Shown here: positions 43,556 through 53,067 of the stretch, one piece after another
Layout of the letters: each line of letters starts with the position of its first letter
How positions within the stretch are numbered: the first letter of the stretch is position 1
Assembly: GCA_021733925.1 (NCBI GenBank)
Contig: JAIPJY010000002.1
Coordinates: forward strand, 163,701 to 227,700
Origin: Prosthecobacter sp.
Lineage (GTDB): Bacteria; Verrucomicrobiota; Verrucomicrobiia; Verrucomicrobiales; Verrucomicrobiaceae
Length of the DNA stretch: 64,000 nt
Direction of reading: 5' to 3'
The notes under the pieces: model-generated
Database searches by the model: none
What the model saw: the letters and a program-made list of their open reading frames with translations, nothing else
Told to the model about the DNA's origin: nothing
Program-made: the position numbers and the translations under genes

Positions 43556-44830
43556 ATGAAAAACCTTCCCACCGTCTTTCAGCGCAATGTGTTGTGGACT
43601 GCCATCACAGCCCTTTCGATCGCCTTCATTGGATGGCTGGCCATCAAGCTGATCAGCCTGGCAACGGAAGTGATGGCCTTTCTACAGCCCATTCTGGTCC
43701 CGTTCGCCGTGGCAGGTGTGCTGGCCTACCTGCTGGAGCCTGGCGTTGAATGGCTGGAGCGGCGGGGGCTGAACCGGCAGCGTTCAGTATTGCTGACGTT
43801 CGGGGTGTTTACGCTGGCCATTGTGGGGCTGGGCTGGTGGATCGTGGTAAAGCTGGATGATCCCACCCGCCATCTGGCGGATCGCGTGCCCGTCTATTAT
43901 GCGAAGGCGCAGAAGGCGGTTGTCGATTTTTCCGCGAAGTTGGAAAAGGACTACGACATCAAGTTGCTGCCACACACAGCGTCGGCGGCTCCTTTGGTTA
44001 TTCCTGGAGCAGAGGTCTTAGCCCCGGTGGTCAAAGAAGGGGGCGACGCACCCGATGCCGACCTTCAGTCCCTGCTGAGTGGTGACTGGGTGAAGACGAC
44101 GCTGCCCAAAGTGCCGAGCATTGTCTGGAACTTCCTCAGAACCAGTGTGGGCGGTTTCCTCGGGGTCTTTGGCTTTTTGCTCTCCTTCATCATCGTGCCA
44201 CTGTACCTCTACTATTTCCTGATCGAGAGCGCCAAGATTCAGGAGAAGTGGTCGGACTACCTGCCGTTGCGGGCCTCGGCCTTCAAAGACGAGTTGGTGA
44301 GTTGCCTGAATGAGATCAACAGCTACCTCGTGGCCTTCTTTCGCGGCCAGCTTTTTGTCAGCGTGATCAATGGCATCGCCACCGGCATCGGCCTGATGAT
44401 CGTGGGGTTGGACTTTGGCCTGCTCATCGGCCTGGCGCTTTGTGTGGCGGGGATCATCCCGTATCTGGGCATTATCCTGTGCTGGATTCCAGCGGTCATC
44501 ATCGCCTCGGTGCAGGGGGGGAGTTCATGGATTTCTGCGGACCCTTGGTGGGTCATGCCGCTGGTTGTCACAGGCGTTTTCGCCCTCGTGCAGCAGATTG
44601 ATGCTCTTTTTATCACGCCGCGCATCGTGGGGGAGGCCGTGGGGCTGCACCCCATGACGGTGATCGCCTCCGTCCTCGTGTGGGGGCTCCTGCTGGGTGG
44701 GCTGCTCGGTGCCATCCTGGCGGTGCCGCTCACAGCCTCGGTCAAAGTTTTGTTCCAGCGCTACGTGTGGCATGCGCGCATCGCGCCGCAGACGATCGGT
44801 GGCTCCAGACGTGGGGAGGCGGCGGCATGA
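43556..44830 (+). CDS. AI-2E/PerM-family transporter
   Basis: The 424-aa inner-membrane protein has the family layout: two N-terminal helices with the FLQPILVPFAVAGVLAYLLEP motif, a soluble loop (about 100-185), then further helices including FGLLIGLALCVAGIIPYLG and the C-terminal GLHPMTVIASVLVWGLLLGGLLGAILAVPL. These are putative exporters, some for autoinducer-2 or Na+/H+ exchange; the substrate cannot be named here. It lies 19 nt upstream of crcB. Confidence 0.88.
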   Translation: MKNLPTVFQRNVLWTAITALSIAFIGWLAIKLISLATEVMAFLQPILVPFAVAGVLAYLLEPGVEWLERRGLNRQRSVLLTFGVFTLAIVGLGWWIVVKLDDPTRHLADRVPVYYAKAQKAVVDFSAKLEKDYDIKLLPHTASAAPLVIPGAEVLAPVVKEGGDAPDADLQSLLSGDWVKTTLPKVPSIVWNFLRTSVGGFLGVFGFLLSFIIVPLYLYYFLIESAKIQEKWSDYLPLRASAFKDELVSCLNEINSYLVAFFRGQLFVSVINGIATGIGLMIVGLDFGLLIGLALCVAGIIPYLGIILCWIPAVIIASVQGGSSWISADPWWVMPLVVTGVFALVQQIDALFITPRIVGEAVGLHPMTVIASVLVWGLLLGGLLGAILAVPLTASVKVLFQRYVWHARIAPQTIGGSRRGEAAA

Positions 44831-44849
44831 TAATGACCGGAAAGCACGT

Positions 44850-45227
44850 ATGAAAAATCTTCTCCTTGTCTTTCTTGGTGGCGGCTTCGGTTCGGTGCTG
44901 CGGTATGGCACCGTGATCGGCATGGCGCGTCTGCTGCCGAAGGCCTTCTTTCCCTGGGGGGTCTTCGCGGCCAACATCCTCGGTAGCTTCATCCTCGGCT
45001 TCCTCTTTGCCCTGCCTGCCATGAAGGAGAAAAGCGCCGGGCCCTGGCTGTTTGCCGCCACGGGTGCGCTGGGTGGCTACACGACTTTTTCCACGCTCGC
45101 GAATGACTCGTGGCTGCTGATGTTGAACCAGCATTCCTGGCTCGCGCTTTTCAATGCCATTGGCAGCATCCTGCTGGGGATCACCGCCGCCGCCTTGGGC
45201 TGGTGGGCGGGCAGCAAGGTGGCTTGA
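44850..45227 (+). CDS. crcB: Fluoride exporter CrcB/Fluc
   Basis: The 125-aa small membrane protein exports fluoride as an antiparallel dimer. Its signatures are GGGFGSVLRYG at the start, FAANILGSFILGF in helix 2 and GALGGYTTFSTLANDS in helix 3. ATG 44850 (MKNLLLVFLGGG) is used; the longer frame only overlaps the transporter gene. I see no fluoride riboswitch in the 19-nt gap. Confidence 0.95.
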   Translation: MKNLLLVFLGGGFGSVLRYGTVIGMARLLPKAFFPWGVFAANILGSFILGFLFALPAMKEKSAGPWLFAATGALGGYTTFSTLANDSWLLMLNQHSWLALFNAIGSILLGITAAALGWWAGSKVA

Positions 45228-45232
45228 TCAGC

Positions 45233-45535
45233 TCACTCTTCAGATTGCGCTGCCGCTGGGGCGGCTTCCGCATCCTCTTCTTGTGAGGACCCCACTTTGA
45301 GGGAAATTTTGATCCCGTGCTTGGCTGCCGCTGTGTTGAGCAGGGAGCGGATCGCGCTGATGGTCATGCCATTTTTACCAATGACATGCCGCACATCTTC
45401 CGGTGCCAGCTGTACACGATAAGCGACGGCACCGTTGATATTGGTGCCGATCGCAATGGTCGCCTGCTGCGGGTGGTCGATCAAATTCGCCACCACATAA
45501 GAGAGGAACTCGCGGAGGGCTTCCGGCGCGTCCAT
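45233..45535 (-). CDS. khpA: KH-domain RNA-binding protein (KhpA/YlqC type)
   Basis: The 100-aa protein has an N-terminal LREFLSYVVANLIDHP, the KH loop VIGKNGMTISAIRSLL (GxxG as GKNG) and an acidic/alanine tail. KhpA acts with KhpB/EloR in RNA binding and cell-envelope regulation. It follows rpsP by 7 nt, the conserved order. Confidence 0.92.
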   Translation of the reverse strand: MDAPEALREFLSYVVANLIDHPQQATIAIGTNINGAVAYRVQLAPEDVRHVIGKNGMTISAIRSLLNTAAAKHGIKISLKVGSSQEEDAEAAPAAAQSEE

Positions 45536-45542
45536 GGCAAGC

Positions 45543-45794
45543 TTATGCTGGGACTACGGAAGCGGCGTGCTTGATGAGGCTCTTCACCGTGTCGGAAGGC
45601 TTGGCTCCTTGGGAGATCCAGGCATTGACGCGGTCAAGCTTCACGGTTGCACCTTTGACGCCCTTTTGAGGATCGTAGGTACCGAGGATTTCGAGGAAAC
45701 GGCCTTCTTTTGGGAAGCGTTGGTCAGCCGCGACGATACGGAAGACTGGACGGCCTTTTTGGCCTTCTTGACGGAGACGGATGACAACTGCCAT
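45543..45794 (-). CDS. rpsP: 30S ribosomal protein S16
   Basis: The 83-aa product begins MAVVIRLRQEGQKGRPVFRI and contains FLEILGTYDPQKG and the WISQGAKPSDTVKSLI motif, typical of bS16. It forms an operon with khpA. The usual neighbours rimM, trmD and rplS are not in the window. Confidence 0.97.
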   Translation of the reverse strand: MAVVIRLRQEGQKGRPVFRIVAADQRFPKEGRFLEILGTYDPQKGVKGATVKLDRVNAWISQGAKPSDTVKSLIKHAASVVPA

Positions 45795-45892
45795 GATACG
45801 GGTACGGGAATGGGGTCAGGTTTTGGGGAGGCGCACGTTGGAGACTTTGGGGAGGAAATCAAACGTTTTTTCCCCCTCATTCTTAGACAGGG

Positions 45893-47344
45893 TCACGCCA
45901 GCACGTCTTTGAGCACATGCCCGTGGACGTCCGTGAGCCTCCGTTCGATGCCATTATTGTAGTAGCTCAGACGCTCGTGGTCGATGCCCAGCAGGTGCAA
46001 AATCGTGGCGTGCAGGTCGTAAATGCTGCTCACTTGCTCGGCCGCTTTGTAGCCAAATTCGTCCGTGGCCCCGTAGCTGAAGCCCTTTTTCACCCCGGCG
46101 CCCGCCAGCCAGACGGTGAAGCCCTTCGGATTGTGATCGCGACCGTTGGCCCCCTTCTGGAAGGTCGGCATGCGCCCAAACTCCGTCACAAAGGCCACCA
46201 GCGTGTCCTGCAGCAGCCCCCGGGCTTTCATATCCTTCAGCAGCCCGGCCACCGGCTGGTCGAGGATCGGCCCATGCACCGAATACTGTTTCTCGATGGT
46301 CTTGTGCCCGTCCCAGTTGCCCACGCCCTCGCCCATGGCGTAGGAGCCGTTGAAAAGCTGCACAAACCGCACCCCGCGCTCGATCAAGCGCCGCGCCAGC
46401 AGGCAATTCTTGGCGAAGCCTGCCTTTGTTTCGTTGGCATCGTTCACACCGTAGAGATCCAGCGTGGCCTTGCTCTCATTCGACATGTTGCCGACCTCCG
46501 AAGCAGCAATCTGCATCCGCGCCGCCAGCTCGTAGGACGAAATGCGCGCCGCCAGGTCACTGTCCGCCGGATGCTCTTGCGCCTGTTTCTGATTGAGCAG
46601 ATTCACAAACGCTCGCGTGTCGCGGTCTGCCGCCTCGCTCACACTCGCAGGGCGGATCAGATTAGGGATCGGCTTGCTCGCATTGAATGCCGTGCCCTGA
46701 AAAGCCGCTGGCAGGAATGCCGAGTTCCAGTGCCTTGGGCCGATCTGCGGCACGCCCCGCGGATCAGGGATCGCCACAAAGGCAGGCATGTCATCGCACT
46801 CGGAGCCGAGCGCATACGTCACCCAGGAGCCCATGCCGGGGAATCCATCCAGAATGTACCCCGTGCTCATCTGATTCTCCGCCGGGCCGTGGGTGTTCGA
46901 CTTCGCCGTCATCGAATGGATGAAGCACATGTCATCCGCAAATCCGGCGATGTTGGGCAGCAGCTCGCTGATCATCTTGCCGCTCTGTCCACGCGGCTTG
47001 AACTCCCATAGCGGCTTCACCAGATTCCCCTGCGCTCCCTGAAAAGTGATCAAATCCGCCGCGCCCGGCAGCGGCATGCCGTGCCGCTTCACCAGCTCCG
47101 GCTTGTAATCAAACGTGTCCACATGGCTCAGCGCCCCCGAGCAGAAAATCACGAGCACGTTCTTCGCACGCGGCTCGAAATGCGGCGGGCGTGGCGCATA
47201 GGGATGCGCCGGATCAATGCGCGGACGAATGGGGTCGTTCGCCAGCAATCCCTTCTGCGCCAGCAGTGAAGTCAGAGCGATGCTGCCCAATCCGCTGACG
47301 CCTTGATTGAGAAAATTCCGACGGGAAAGAAGATGGTTTTGCAT
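45893..47344 (-). CDS. DUF1501 protein with Tat-type signal
   Basis: The 483-aa protein starts with a twin-arginine signal (SRRNFLNQG, then a hydrophobic stretch) and carries sulfatase-like alkaline phosphatase-fold DUF1501 features: NVLVIFCSGALSHVDTFDYKPEL, HGMPLPG, FVTEFGRMPTFQKGANGRDHNP and the C-terminal LGIDHERLSYYNNG. The Tat signal fits metal-containing export. It lies 7 nt downstream of the DUF1553 gene, the common partner. Its biochemical role is unproven. Confidence 0.92.
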   Translation of the reverse strand: MQNHLLSRRNFLNQGVSGLGSIALTSLLAQKGLLANDPIRPRIDPAHPYAPRPPHFEPRAKNVLVIFCSGALSHVDTFDYKPELVKRHGMPLPGAADLITFQGAQGNLVKPLWEFKPRGQSGKMISELLPNIAGFADDMCFIHSMTAKSNTHGPAENQMSTGYILDGFPGMGSWVTYALGSECDDMPAFVAIPDPRGVPQIGPRHWNSAFLPAAFQGTAFNASKPIPNLIRPASVSEAADRDTRAFVNLLNQKQAQEHPADSDLAARISSYELAARMQIAASEVGNMSNESKATLDLYGVNDANETKAGFAKNCLLARRLIERGVRFVQLFNGSYAMGEGVGNWDGHKTIEKQYSVHGPILDQPVAGLLKDMKARGLLQDTLVAFVTEFGRMPTFQKGANGRDHNPKGFTVWLAGAGVKKGFSYGATDEFGYKAAEQVSSIYDLHATILHLLGIDHERLSYYNNGIERRLTDVHGHVLKDVLA

Positions 47345-47351
47345 AACAGGA

Positions 47352-50300
47352 TCAATACAGGGTCATGAACTCGCTCGTGTTGAACAGCGCGCGGCAGAAC
47401 ATCGCCAGCCCGTGTTGTGAAATCAGCTTTGCGGAAGCAGCCAGTTCGCCCGCATTCGGCTCACGCTGGTAGGCCAGTTGAAACGCCCGCTTCACCTGTG
47501 CCGCAGCGTCCTTGCCCGCCTCCTTTTCAAGTCGCGCGGACAGCAATTCGCTCTGCTGCATCGCAAACGTGCTGTTCAGGAAATTCAGCGCCTGCAGTGG
47601 CGTCGTGCTCGAGGTGCGACGCGGGGCGATCTGCCCCGCATCCGGCACGTCGAACGCACCAAACGTGTCATCTAGCTGCACGCGCGGCTTGCTCTGGTAC
47701 ACCATGCGCCGGAAGGTGTCGGGCCCAAACTCCTGCTTCGACTGATACACCTTCACGTAGTTGTCATTTGGCACGAACAGATCAAAACCCGGTCCGCCCA
47801 TCGTCAGATCCAGCACGCCGCTCACGGCCAGGATCGTGTCGCGCAGCGGCTCCGCTTCGAGACGTCGCGTCGGGAAACGCCACAGAAGACGCGCACCCGA
47901 ATCTGCCAGCATTCCCGCATCATTCGCAGTGCTCGACTGCCGGTAAGCCGCTGAGTTCATGATCAGCCGATGCATCTCCTTCGTGCTCCAGCCATGCTGC
48001 ATGAAATGCGCGGCCAGCCAGTCGAGCAGTTCGGGATGCGACGGCTTGCCGCCATTGAAGCCGAGATCGCTCGGCGTATCGACGATGCCCGTACCGAAAT
48101 GATAGTGCCAGATTCGGTTCACCATCACCCGTGCCGTGAGAGGATTCTGCGGATCGCTCAGCCACTTCGCCAAAGCCATGCGTCGCTCGGCTTCCGGCGT
48201 GTCTTTGGGCAGGTCCAGTTTCACGCCGAACTGAGCCAGCGCTCCGGGCGCGATTTCCTCCTGAGGCGTCATAGGGTCACCGCGTTGCAGGCGGAAAGTA
48301 GGCCCCGGTTGGTCAAACTTGCCGAGATAAGCCATGGGGAAACTCGTGAGTTCCTTCAGTCTGCGTTGCAGCACCGCCCTTTGCTCACTGTGCTTTTTCA
48401 CCTCGGCCGCATTGTCCGCCGACACACCGCTCAAGGTCGGTATGTCGCGAATGCGGTCCTGGTAATCGACAGCCAGCCTGTCACCTGATGACGCCACCGC
48501 CTGCCACGCCTTCCCATCCAGCGAAGTCTCAATCACATAATCCGTGGCGAGTCGATCTTCATAGACCTTGCCCTTCTTTTCCCCTCGATCCCGGCTCCAC
48601 ACCACGCTGCTGATGCTTTCCTCACGCGGCAGTTCGATCTGCAACCAGCCCTTGCCTGCGTTCTTCGAAATCCAGCTCTTCGCGTTGCCATACAGCCCAT
48701 CGTTCGCATGCGCGATCTGATGAATCGGATTCGTGCCATCACTGTACACATCCGAAGCCGTCACCTTCGCGCCGTTCTTCGCCAGCGCCACATTGCGTGA
48801 CTGCTTGCCGGCCGAAAACACCTCCAGCTCATCAATGCACGGCTGCCCGCCAATCGTCGCATGAATCGTGAAGCGAACAAACTTCGCCTTCACTGCATCA
48901 AAGCTCTCGTGGTTCGCCAGATGCGTCACCGGCGCACGCAGATGCGGTTGTGATGTCGGCTGGCTCCCGTTCGCCTCTTCAAACAGCACCGCATCAGCAA
49001 CGGTGGGCCCGCCGAGTTTGCCGTTGCGCAGCATGAGAATGGAATCCTTCGTCAGAGCATACGTTCCGGCATACTTAAAACCGCTCCAGCGCTTCTGCCC
49101 GGGAATCGCACCGCTGCCGTCGGCAAATTTGCTTTGATCCACGCTGGCAATCTCCTGCTGGTCGCCCTTCGTATTCGCATCGCCATCCAGATCAAGGATG
49201 TAGCGCGCATCCTTCGCATGCGTCGTCCACGCCGCCCAGGAAAGCCAGATGCGCTGTTTGCCCGCCACACGCGGATTCCACGAAAAGAAATCCTGCGCCG
49301 CAGCATCCTTCTCCGCCTTCCAGTAGCGGTAGCTCTCGCCGAGGTTGGGCAGGCGCGTCGCATCTCCCGGGTCAGCAGCCTGTCCCAGCTCTGTACCCGG
49401 TGAGTATTCAATCGGCTTGCCATTCGTGGGCTGCTCGATTTGCACGCAGCCGATGGCATCCGGCTTCGTTGGCGGCGGCAGGTCATCATCCACCAGCACG
49501 CGCCGGGTCAGTTGGGCACGCGGTTGGAAACGCGCGAGTACCGCATCCACCGCTGCAATCTCCGCCCGCACGCCTTCAGCCTGCTTCATTCGTTGATCAG
49601 CATCTGCCGGGCGCAGTTCTCGCTCTGCATGCTGCACGCCCTCAAACATGGCGCGAATGCGATAGTAGTCGGTCTGCAAAATGGGATCGAACTTATGATC
49701 ATGGCAACGCGCGCAGCCAATCGTGAGTCCAAGAAAAGTGCTGCCTGTGGTGCTGACGAGATCATGCATCTCATCCGCCCGTTGATTCGCCCGAAGCACC
49801 GGATCCTGGCCCTTCACTTGATCCCAAGAGCCCGCCACAAGAAATCCCGTGCCTTCATCCGTGCCAAGCTGATCACCTGCAATCTGCTCGCGCACAAACT
49901 GGTCATACGGCTTGTCCTCGTTGAACGCACGAATGACGTAGTCCCGATAAGGCCACGCATTGGGTCTCACACGGTTCATCTCAAAGCCGTGGCTTTCCGC
50001 AAAGCGCACCACATCCAGCCAATGCCTCGCCCAGCGCTCACCATAGCGTGGTGAAGCCAGCAGGCGGTCGATCAAGCTCTTAACAGCCGCTGTTTGATCT
50101 CGGCTGAATTCCTTTTCAAAAGCAGCCGCCTCTTCTGGTGTCGGCGGCAGTCCGGTCAGATCAAAACTGGCACGACGGATGAATGTGCGGGCATCTGCCG
50201 GCGCATTCATCGTGAGGTTTTTCTCCTTCAGCTTTTCTGCTATGAACGCGTCGATGGAGCTGAGCTTGGTGGCCTTCAGCGGCAGCAAGGACCAGTGCGT

Positions 50301-50696
50301 GACATCGCCCTTGGGCTTTTCCTTGAGCACGATCTCCTGCGGCCACGCCGCACCCATGTCGATCCAGCGTTTGATCAGGTCGGTTTCAGCGGTGGAGAGC
50401 GCGGGCTTCTTCTTCGGCATCTCCGCCTTCTCGCCTGCGGACTCCGGCACGATCATCGTGTAGAGCGATGACTCGGCTGCATTGCCCGGAACCAAGGCTG
50501 GACCGTCGTCACCGCCTTTGAGTACATCGGCCAGTGTGCCCATGTTCAATCCACCCTTGGTCGTCACGTCATTGTGGCACTCCACGCAGTTCTTCACCAG
50601 GATCGGTGCCACCTGCTCATGAAACAGCTTCGCTGCATCACGTTCGATGGCGAGGACGCTGGTGCTGAACAAAAATAAGTAGGGAAGTGATTTCAT
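47352..50696 (-). CDS. Large DUF1549/DUF1553 protein with cytochrome c and F5/8-type C domain (PSD1 family)
   Basis: The 1114-aa exported protein has a signal peptide (LPYLFLFSTSVLA) and an N-terminal heme motif, NCVECHN (about 36). DUF1549 follows (RYGERWARHWLDVVRFAESHG) with GCARCHDHKFDP (about 334), then an insertion with a discoidin-like carbohydrate-binding part (ITASDV-type region, WLQIELPREESISSVVW; about 640-740). The C-terminal DUF1553 has NPLTARVMVNRIWHYHFG and SHPELLDWLAAHFMQHGW. It is coupled to the GntR gene upstream (4-bp overlap) and to DUF1501 downstream, probably one operon for polysaccharide-derived substrates (inference). Confidence 0.92.
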   Translation of the reverse strand: MKSLPYLFLFSTSVLAIERDAAKLFHEQVAPILVKNCVECHNDVTTKGGLNMGTLADVLKGGDDGPALVPGNAAESSLYTMIVPESAGEKAEMPKKKPALSTAETDLIKRWIDMGAAWPQEIVLKEKPKGDVTHWSLLPLKATKLSSIDAFIAEKLKEKNLTMNAPADARTFIRRASFDLTGLPPTPEEAAAFEKEFSRDQTAAVKSLIDRLLASPRYGERWARHWLDVVRFAESHGFEMNRVRPNAWPYRDYVIRAFNEDKPYDQFVREQIAGDQLGTDEGTGFLVAGSWDQVKGQDPVLRANQRADEMHDLVSTTGSTFLGLTIGCARCHDHKFDPILQTDYYRIRAMFEGVQHAERELRPADADQRMKQAEGVRAEIAAVDAVLARFQPRAQLTRRVLVDDDLPPPTKPDAIGCVQIEQPTNGKPIEYSPGTELGQAADPGDATRLPNLGESYRYWKAEKDAAAQDFFSWNPRVAGKQRIWLSWAAWTTHAKDARYILDLDGDANTKGDQQEIASVDQSKFADGSGAIPGQKRWSGFKYAGTYALTKDSILMLRNGKLGGPTVADAVLFEEANGSQPTSQPHLRAPVTHLANHESFDAVKAKFVRFTIHATIGGQPCIDELEVFSAGKQSRNVALAKNGAKVTASDVYSDGTNPIHQIAHANDGLYGNAKSWISKNAGKGWLQIELPREESISSVVWSRDRGEKKGKVYEDRLATDYVIETSLDGKAWQAVASSGDRLAVDYQDRIRDIPTLSGVSADNAAEVKKHSEQRAVLQRRLKELTSFPMAYLGKFDQPGPTFRLQRGDPMTPQEEIAPGALAQFGVKLDLPKDTPEAERRMALAKWLSDPQNPLTARVMVNRIWHYHFGTGIVDTPSDLGFNGGKPSHPELLDWLAAHFMQHGWSTKEMHRLIMNSAAYRQSSTANDAGMLADSGARLLWRFPTRRLEAEPLRDTILAVSGVLDLTMGGPGFDLFVPNDNYVKVYQSKQEFGPDTFRRMVYQSKPRVQLDDTFGAFDVPDAGQIAPRRTSSTTPLQALNFLNSTFAMQQSELLSARLEKEAGKDAAAQVKRAFQLAYQREPNAGELAASAKLISQHGLAMFCRALFNTSEFMTLY

Positions 50697-51397
50697 GCGG
50701 CTTTCTTGGCTTTGGGCAGGGCTAGATCTGTTTCGGCGGTGATCAGATGCTCACGCATCGCTTTGGCGGCGGCGGCGGGGTCTCGTTTCTCAATGGCGTT
50801 CAGCACCGCAGCATGCTGCCGAACCGCATTGTCAGTCGAGGTCCGGCTGTAACCATGCTTCAGGCTCGTCTGAATCAATTCGGAAAGCGAATGCAGCAGC
50901 AGATTGGCAATCTGATTCCCCGAGGCCGCAGCCAGTTCCCGATGGAATGCCATATCGGCCTCCACCGCCGTCTCAAAATCCTGCGTCTCCGCCAGCTCCT
51001 GCAAAGCCGCGCGTAACCTGCGAATCTGCACCGCTGTGGCGTTCTCCGCCGCGAGCCGCGCATTCTCCGGCTCCAGCATGAAGCGCACTTGGATGAGCTG
51101 CCGCAGCCGCTCCTTGTCATCGGGAATCAGCAGCGCCAGCGAGCCGTTCAGCGGCTTGTGCAGCTTGTCCACCACCTTCGTGCCGACCCCATGCTTCACT
51201 TCCAGCAGCCCTTGCAACTCCAGCCTCTTCGTCGCCTCCCTCACCACGGGCCGGCTCACGCCCAGCTTCAACGCCAGATCCCTCTCCGGCGGCAGCCACC
51301 CACTCCCCCCACCGCCTTCGTCTCGAATTTCAGATGCAATGCGTGCACACACCTCCTCGACGAGGCTGCGCTGCGGTTTGATGGATGAAAATGCCAT
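50693..51397 (-). CDS. GntR/FCD-family transcriptional regulator
   Basis: The 234-aa protein has an N-terminal winged helix (PPERDLALKLGVSRPVVREATKRL) and a C-terminal FCD ligand domain with metal-binding-type histidines (ADMAFHRELA; HAAVLNAIEKRDP; MREHL). FCD regulators commonly sense sugar acids or fatty acyl groups. It overlaps the DUF1553 gene by 4 bp. A palindrome of the FadR kind lies directly upstream, so it probably regulates its own operon. Confidence 0.9.
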   Translation of the reverse strand: MAFSSIKPQRSLVEEVCARIASEIRDEGGGGSGWLPPERDLALKLGVSRPVVREATKRLELQGLLEVKHGVGTKVVDKLHKPLNGSLALLIPDDKERLRQLIQVRFMLEPENARLAAENATAVQIRRLRAALQELAETQDFETAVEADMAFHRELAAASGNQIANLLLHSLSELIQTSLKHGYSRTSTDNAVRQHAAVLNAIEKRDPAAAAKAMREHLITAETDLALPKAKKAA

Positions 51398-51417
51398 GTG
51401 GTTAGAGGTCTTACCAC
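51398..51417. promoter_or_regulatory. Putative GntR/FCD operator
   Basis: GTGGTTAGA-GG-TCTTACCAC is an inverted repeat with 9-base arms and one mismatch, of the TGGT...ACCA kind bound by FadR-type GntR regulators. It abuts the GntR start codon at 51397, which suggests that binding would block the leader region of the operon. Confidence 0.55.
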
Positions 51418-51467
51418 TGGCTTAAACGGACTTAATTTTGCGATTCTATCGCGAGGTGTTCAAACCC

Positions 51468-52244
51468 TCAGATCGTCTGCGACGAATACCCGCCATCCAC
51501 CACCATCTCATGGCCGGTGATGAAGGAACTGCCTGCACCCGCGAGCAACAAAGCGGCTGCGATGAGTTCCTTGGCTTCGCCAAAGCGGTTCATTGGCGTG
51601 TGGCCCATGATCTTGGCAACGCGGTCAGGCGTGAGCACTTTCTTGTTCTGTTCGGCTGGAAAGAAGCCGGGTACAAGGGTGTTCACGCGGATGCCGAGCG
51701 GCGCCCATTCACGTGCGAGGTTCTTGCTAAGATTGTGCACCGCGCCTTTGGACATGGAGTAGGTGAACACTCGACTCAGCGGCAGCAGCCCGGACATGGA
51801 ACCCAGATTGATGATGGAGGCCGGGATCTTGTTATCCACGAAGTATTTGCCGAACACCTGGCAGGCCAGGAACACGCCCTTCGTGTTGATGTTCATGATC
51901 CGGTCGTATTCGTCCTCAGGGATGTCGAGGAACGGGGTCGCGGAGTTCACGCCCGCGCCATTGACGAGAATCTGGCAGCCGCCGGAGCGCTCCTGCACCT
52001 GATCGAGCAGGATTTGCAGGTCGGCTTTGCGGCTGGCGTCAGCGGAAACGAAGTAGGCCTGACCGCCTGCGGCTTGAATGGTCTCCAGGCGCTTGTCGGC
52101 TTTCGTCTGATCGCGCCCGACGAGCACGACCTCCGCACCCGCAGATGCATAGCCTTCGGCGATGGCGCCGCAGAGTTCGCCGGTGCCGCCGATCACGACA
52201 GCGGTTTTGCCTTGAAGAGAGAAGAGTTCGAAAATGGAGGACAT
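51468..52244 (-). CDS. Short-chain dehydrogenase (sugar-acid oxidoreductase type)
   Basis: The 258-aa protein has an SDR Rossmann start ([20 protein letters not shown]), NGAGVN in place of NNAG, and catalytic Ser (NLGSMSG), Tyr and Lys in YSMSKGA. Overall it resembles gluconate 5-dehydrogenase and D-mannonate oxidoreductase. Together with an FCD regulator 70 nt downstream, a hexonate/hexuronate role is likely but unproven. Confidence 0.88.
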   Translation of the reverse strand: MSSIFELFSLQGKTAVVIGGTGELCGAIAEGYASAGAEVVLVGRDQTKADKRLETIQAAGGQAYFVSADASRKADLQILLDQVQERSGGCQILVNGAGVNSATPFLDIPEDEYDRIMNINTKGVFLACQVFGKYFVDNKIPASIINLGSMSGLLPLSRVFTYSMSKGAVHNLSKNLAREWAPLGIRVNTLVPGFFPAEQNKKVLTPDRVAKIMGHTPMNRFGEAKELIAAALLLAGAGSSFITGHEMVVDGGYSSQTI

Positions 52245-52347
52245 GGTGAGGGGCGCATCTATGGCGTGTCATTCCGCCGCCGCAAGCAGGCTGTCTCGCC
52301 ACTTTCGTCATCTTGACACCCTGCCCGGGGTGCTCTCCCGTACAAGC

Positions 52348-53067
52348 ATGCCTTGGGGCCACATCCTGACCTTTCTTGCCGGCGTCCTCATCGGCGCAGC
52401 CTCGATTGTGATCTGGAAGCTGCTGCGTTTCGCCGCCGACCTGCGCGCAGCCCGGCATGCGCTGGCCAGTTTCGTCTATCCTGAATGCGGTCTGGCGGAT
52501 GAAAAAGCCCATGCAGCCGTCGAAGCCTGCAAAAACCGCCTGCGCTGGCAGAAGAACCTGAACCCCGAGTGGCTGCCCCCGCTGGTCGATGAAGTGCCGA
52601 AACTCGTGCGCGAAATAGCGGATATCTATCATCCCGGCAAGCAGGAGGCACTTCTAGCCCCCGGTCTCAGCCAGTTCTCCCGCGCCGTGCACCTCGCTGC
52701 GATGGATGTCGCTGATTTTCTGCAAACACGTTCCATTGGCCGCCTTGTTGACGTAAGCGCCAGCACGGCTTTGAAAACCTGGGAAATGACCCACAAAATC
52801 GCCAATCACGAAAAACTACAGACGGCGAACAAATGGTACAAACGCCTGCTGCCCTACTGGCAGGTGCTGCGTTTCAAATCCCCCATCATGTGGGCCGGCA
52901 TGGCCGTCTCCAACGTCGCCGCCCGCACGCTGCAACCTGCCGTGATCGACATCATCGCGAAGCGCGCCATCGACCTCTACAGCGGGCGACTCGGCAAAGG
53001 GACAAGCACACCAGCCATGGCGCTGATTGCCGCACCGGAAAAGGAACTGCCACCGGGGCCGATGTGA
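52348..53067 (+). CDS. Membrane-anchored protein of unknown function
   Basis: The 239-aa product has one N-terminal membrane helix (ILTFLAGVLIGAASIVIWKLL) and a soluble, helical remainder with conserved-looking LPPLVDEVPKLVREIADIYHP and a C-terminal NVAARTLQPAVIDIIAKRAIDLY. I recognise no family. ATG 52348 (MPWGHILTF) puts the helix at the N-terminus. Its stop abuts the stop of the convergent heme protein gene with no gap. Confidence 0.65.
   Translation: MPWGHILTFLAGVLIGAASIVIWKLLRFAADLRAARHALASFVYPECGLADEKAHAAVEACKNRLRWQKNLNPEWLPPLVDEVPKLVREIADIYHPGKQEALLAPGLSQFSRAVHLAAMDVADFLQTRSIGRLVDVSASTALKTWEMTHKIANHEKLQTANKWYKRLLPYWQVLRFKSPIMWAGMAVSNVAARTLQPAVIDIIAKRAIDLYSGRLGKGTSTPAMALIAAPEKELPPGPM

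Noticed and set aside
44831-44849. Fluoride riboswitch before crcB
   Set aside because: The gap to the upstream transporter gene is only 19 nt and lacks the conserved riboswitch core.
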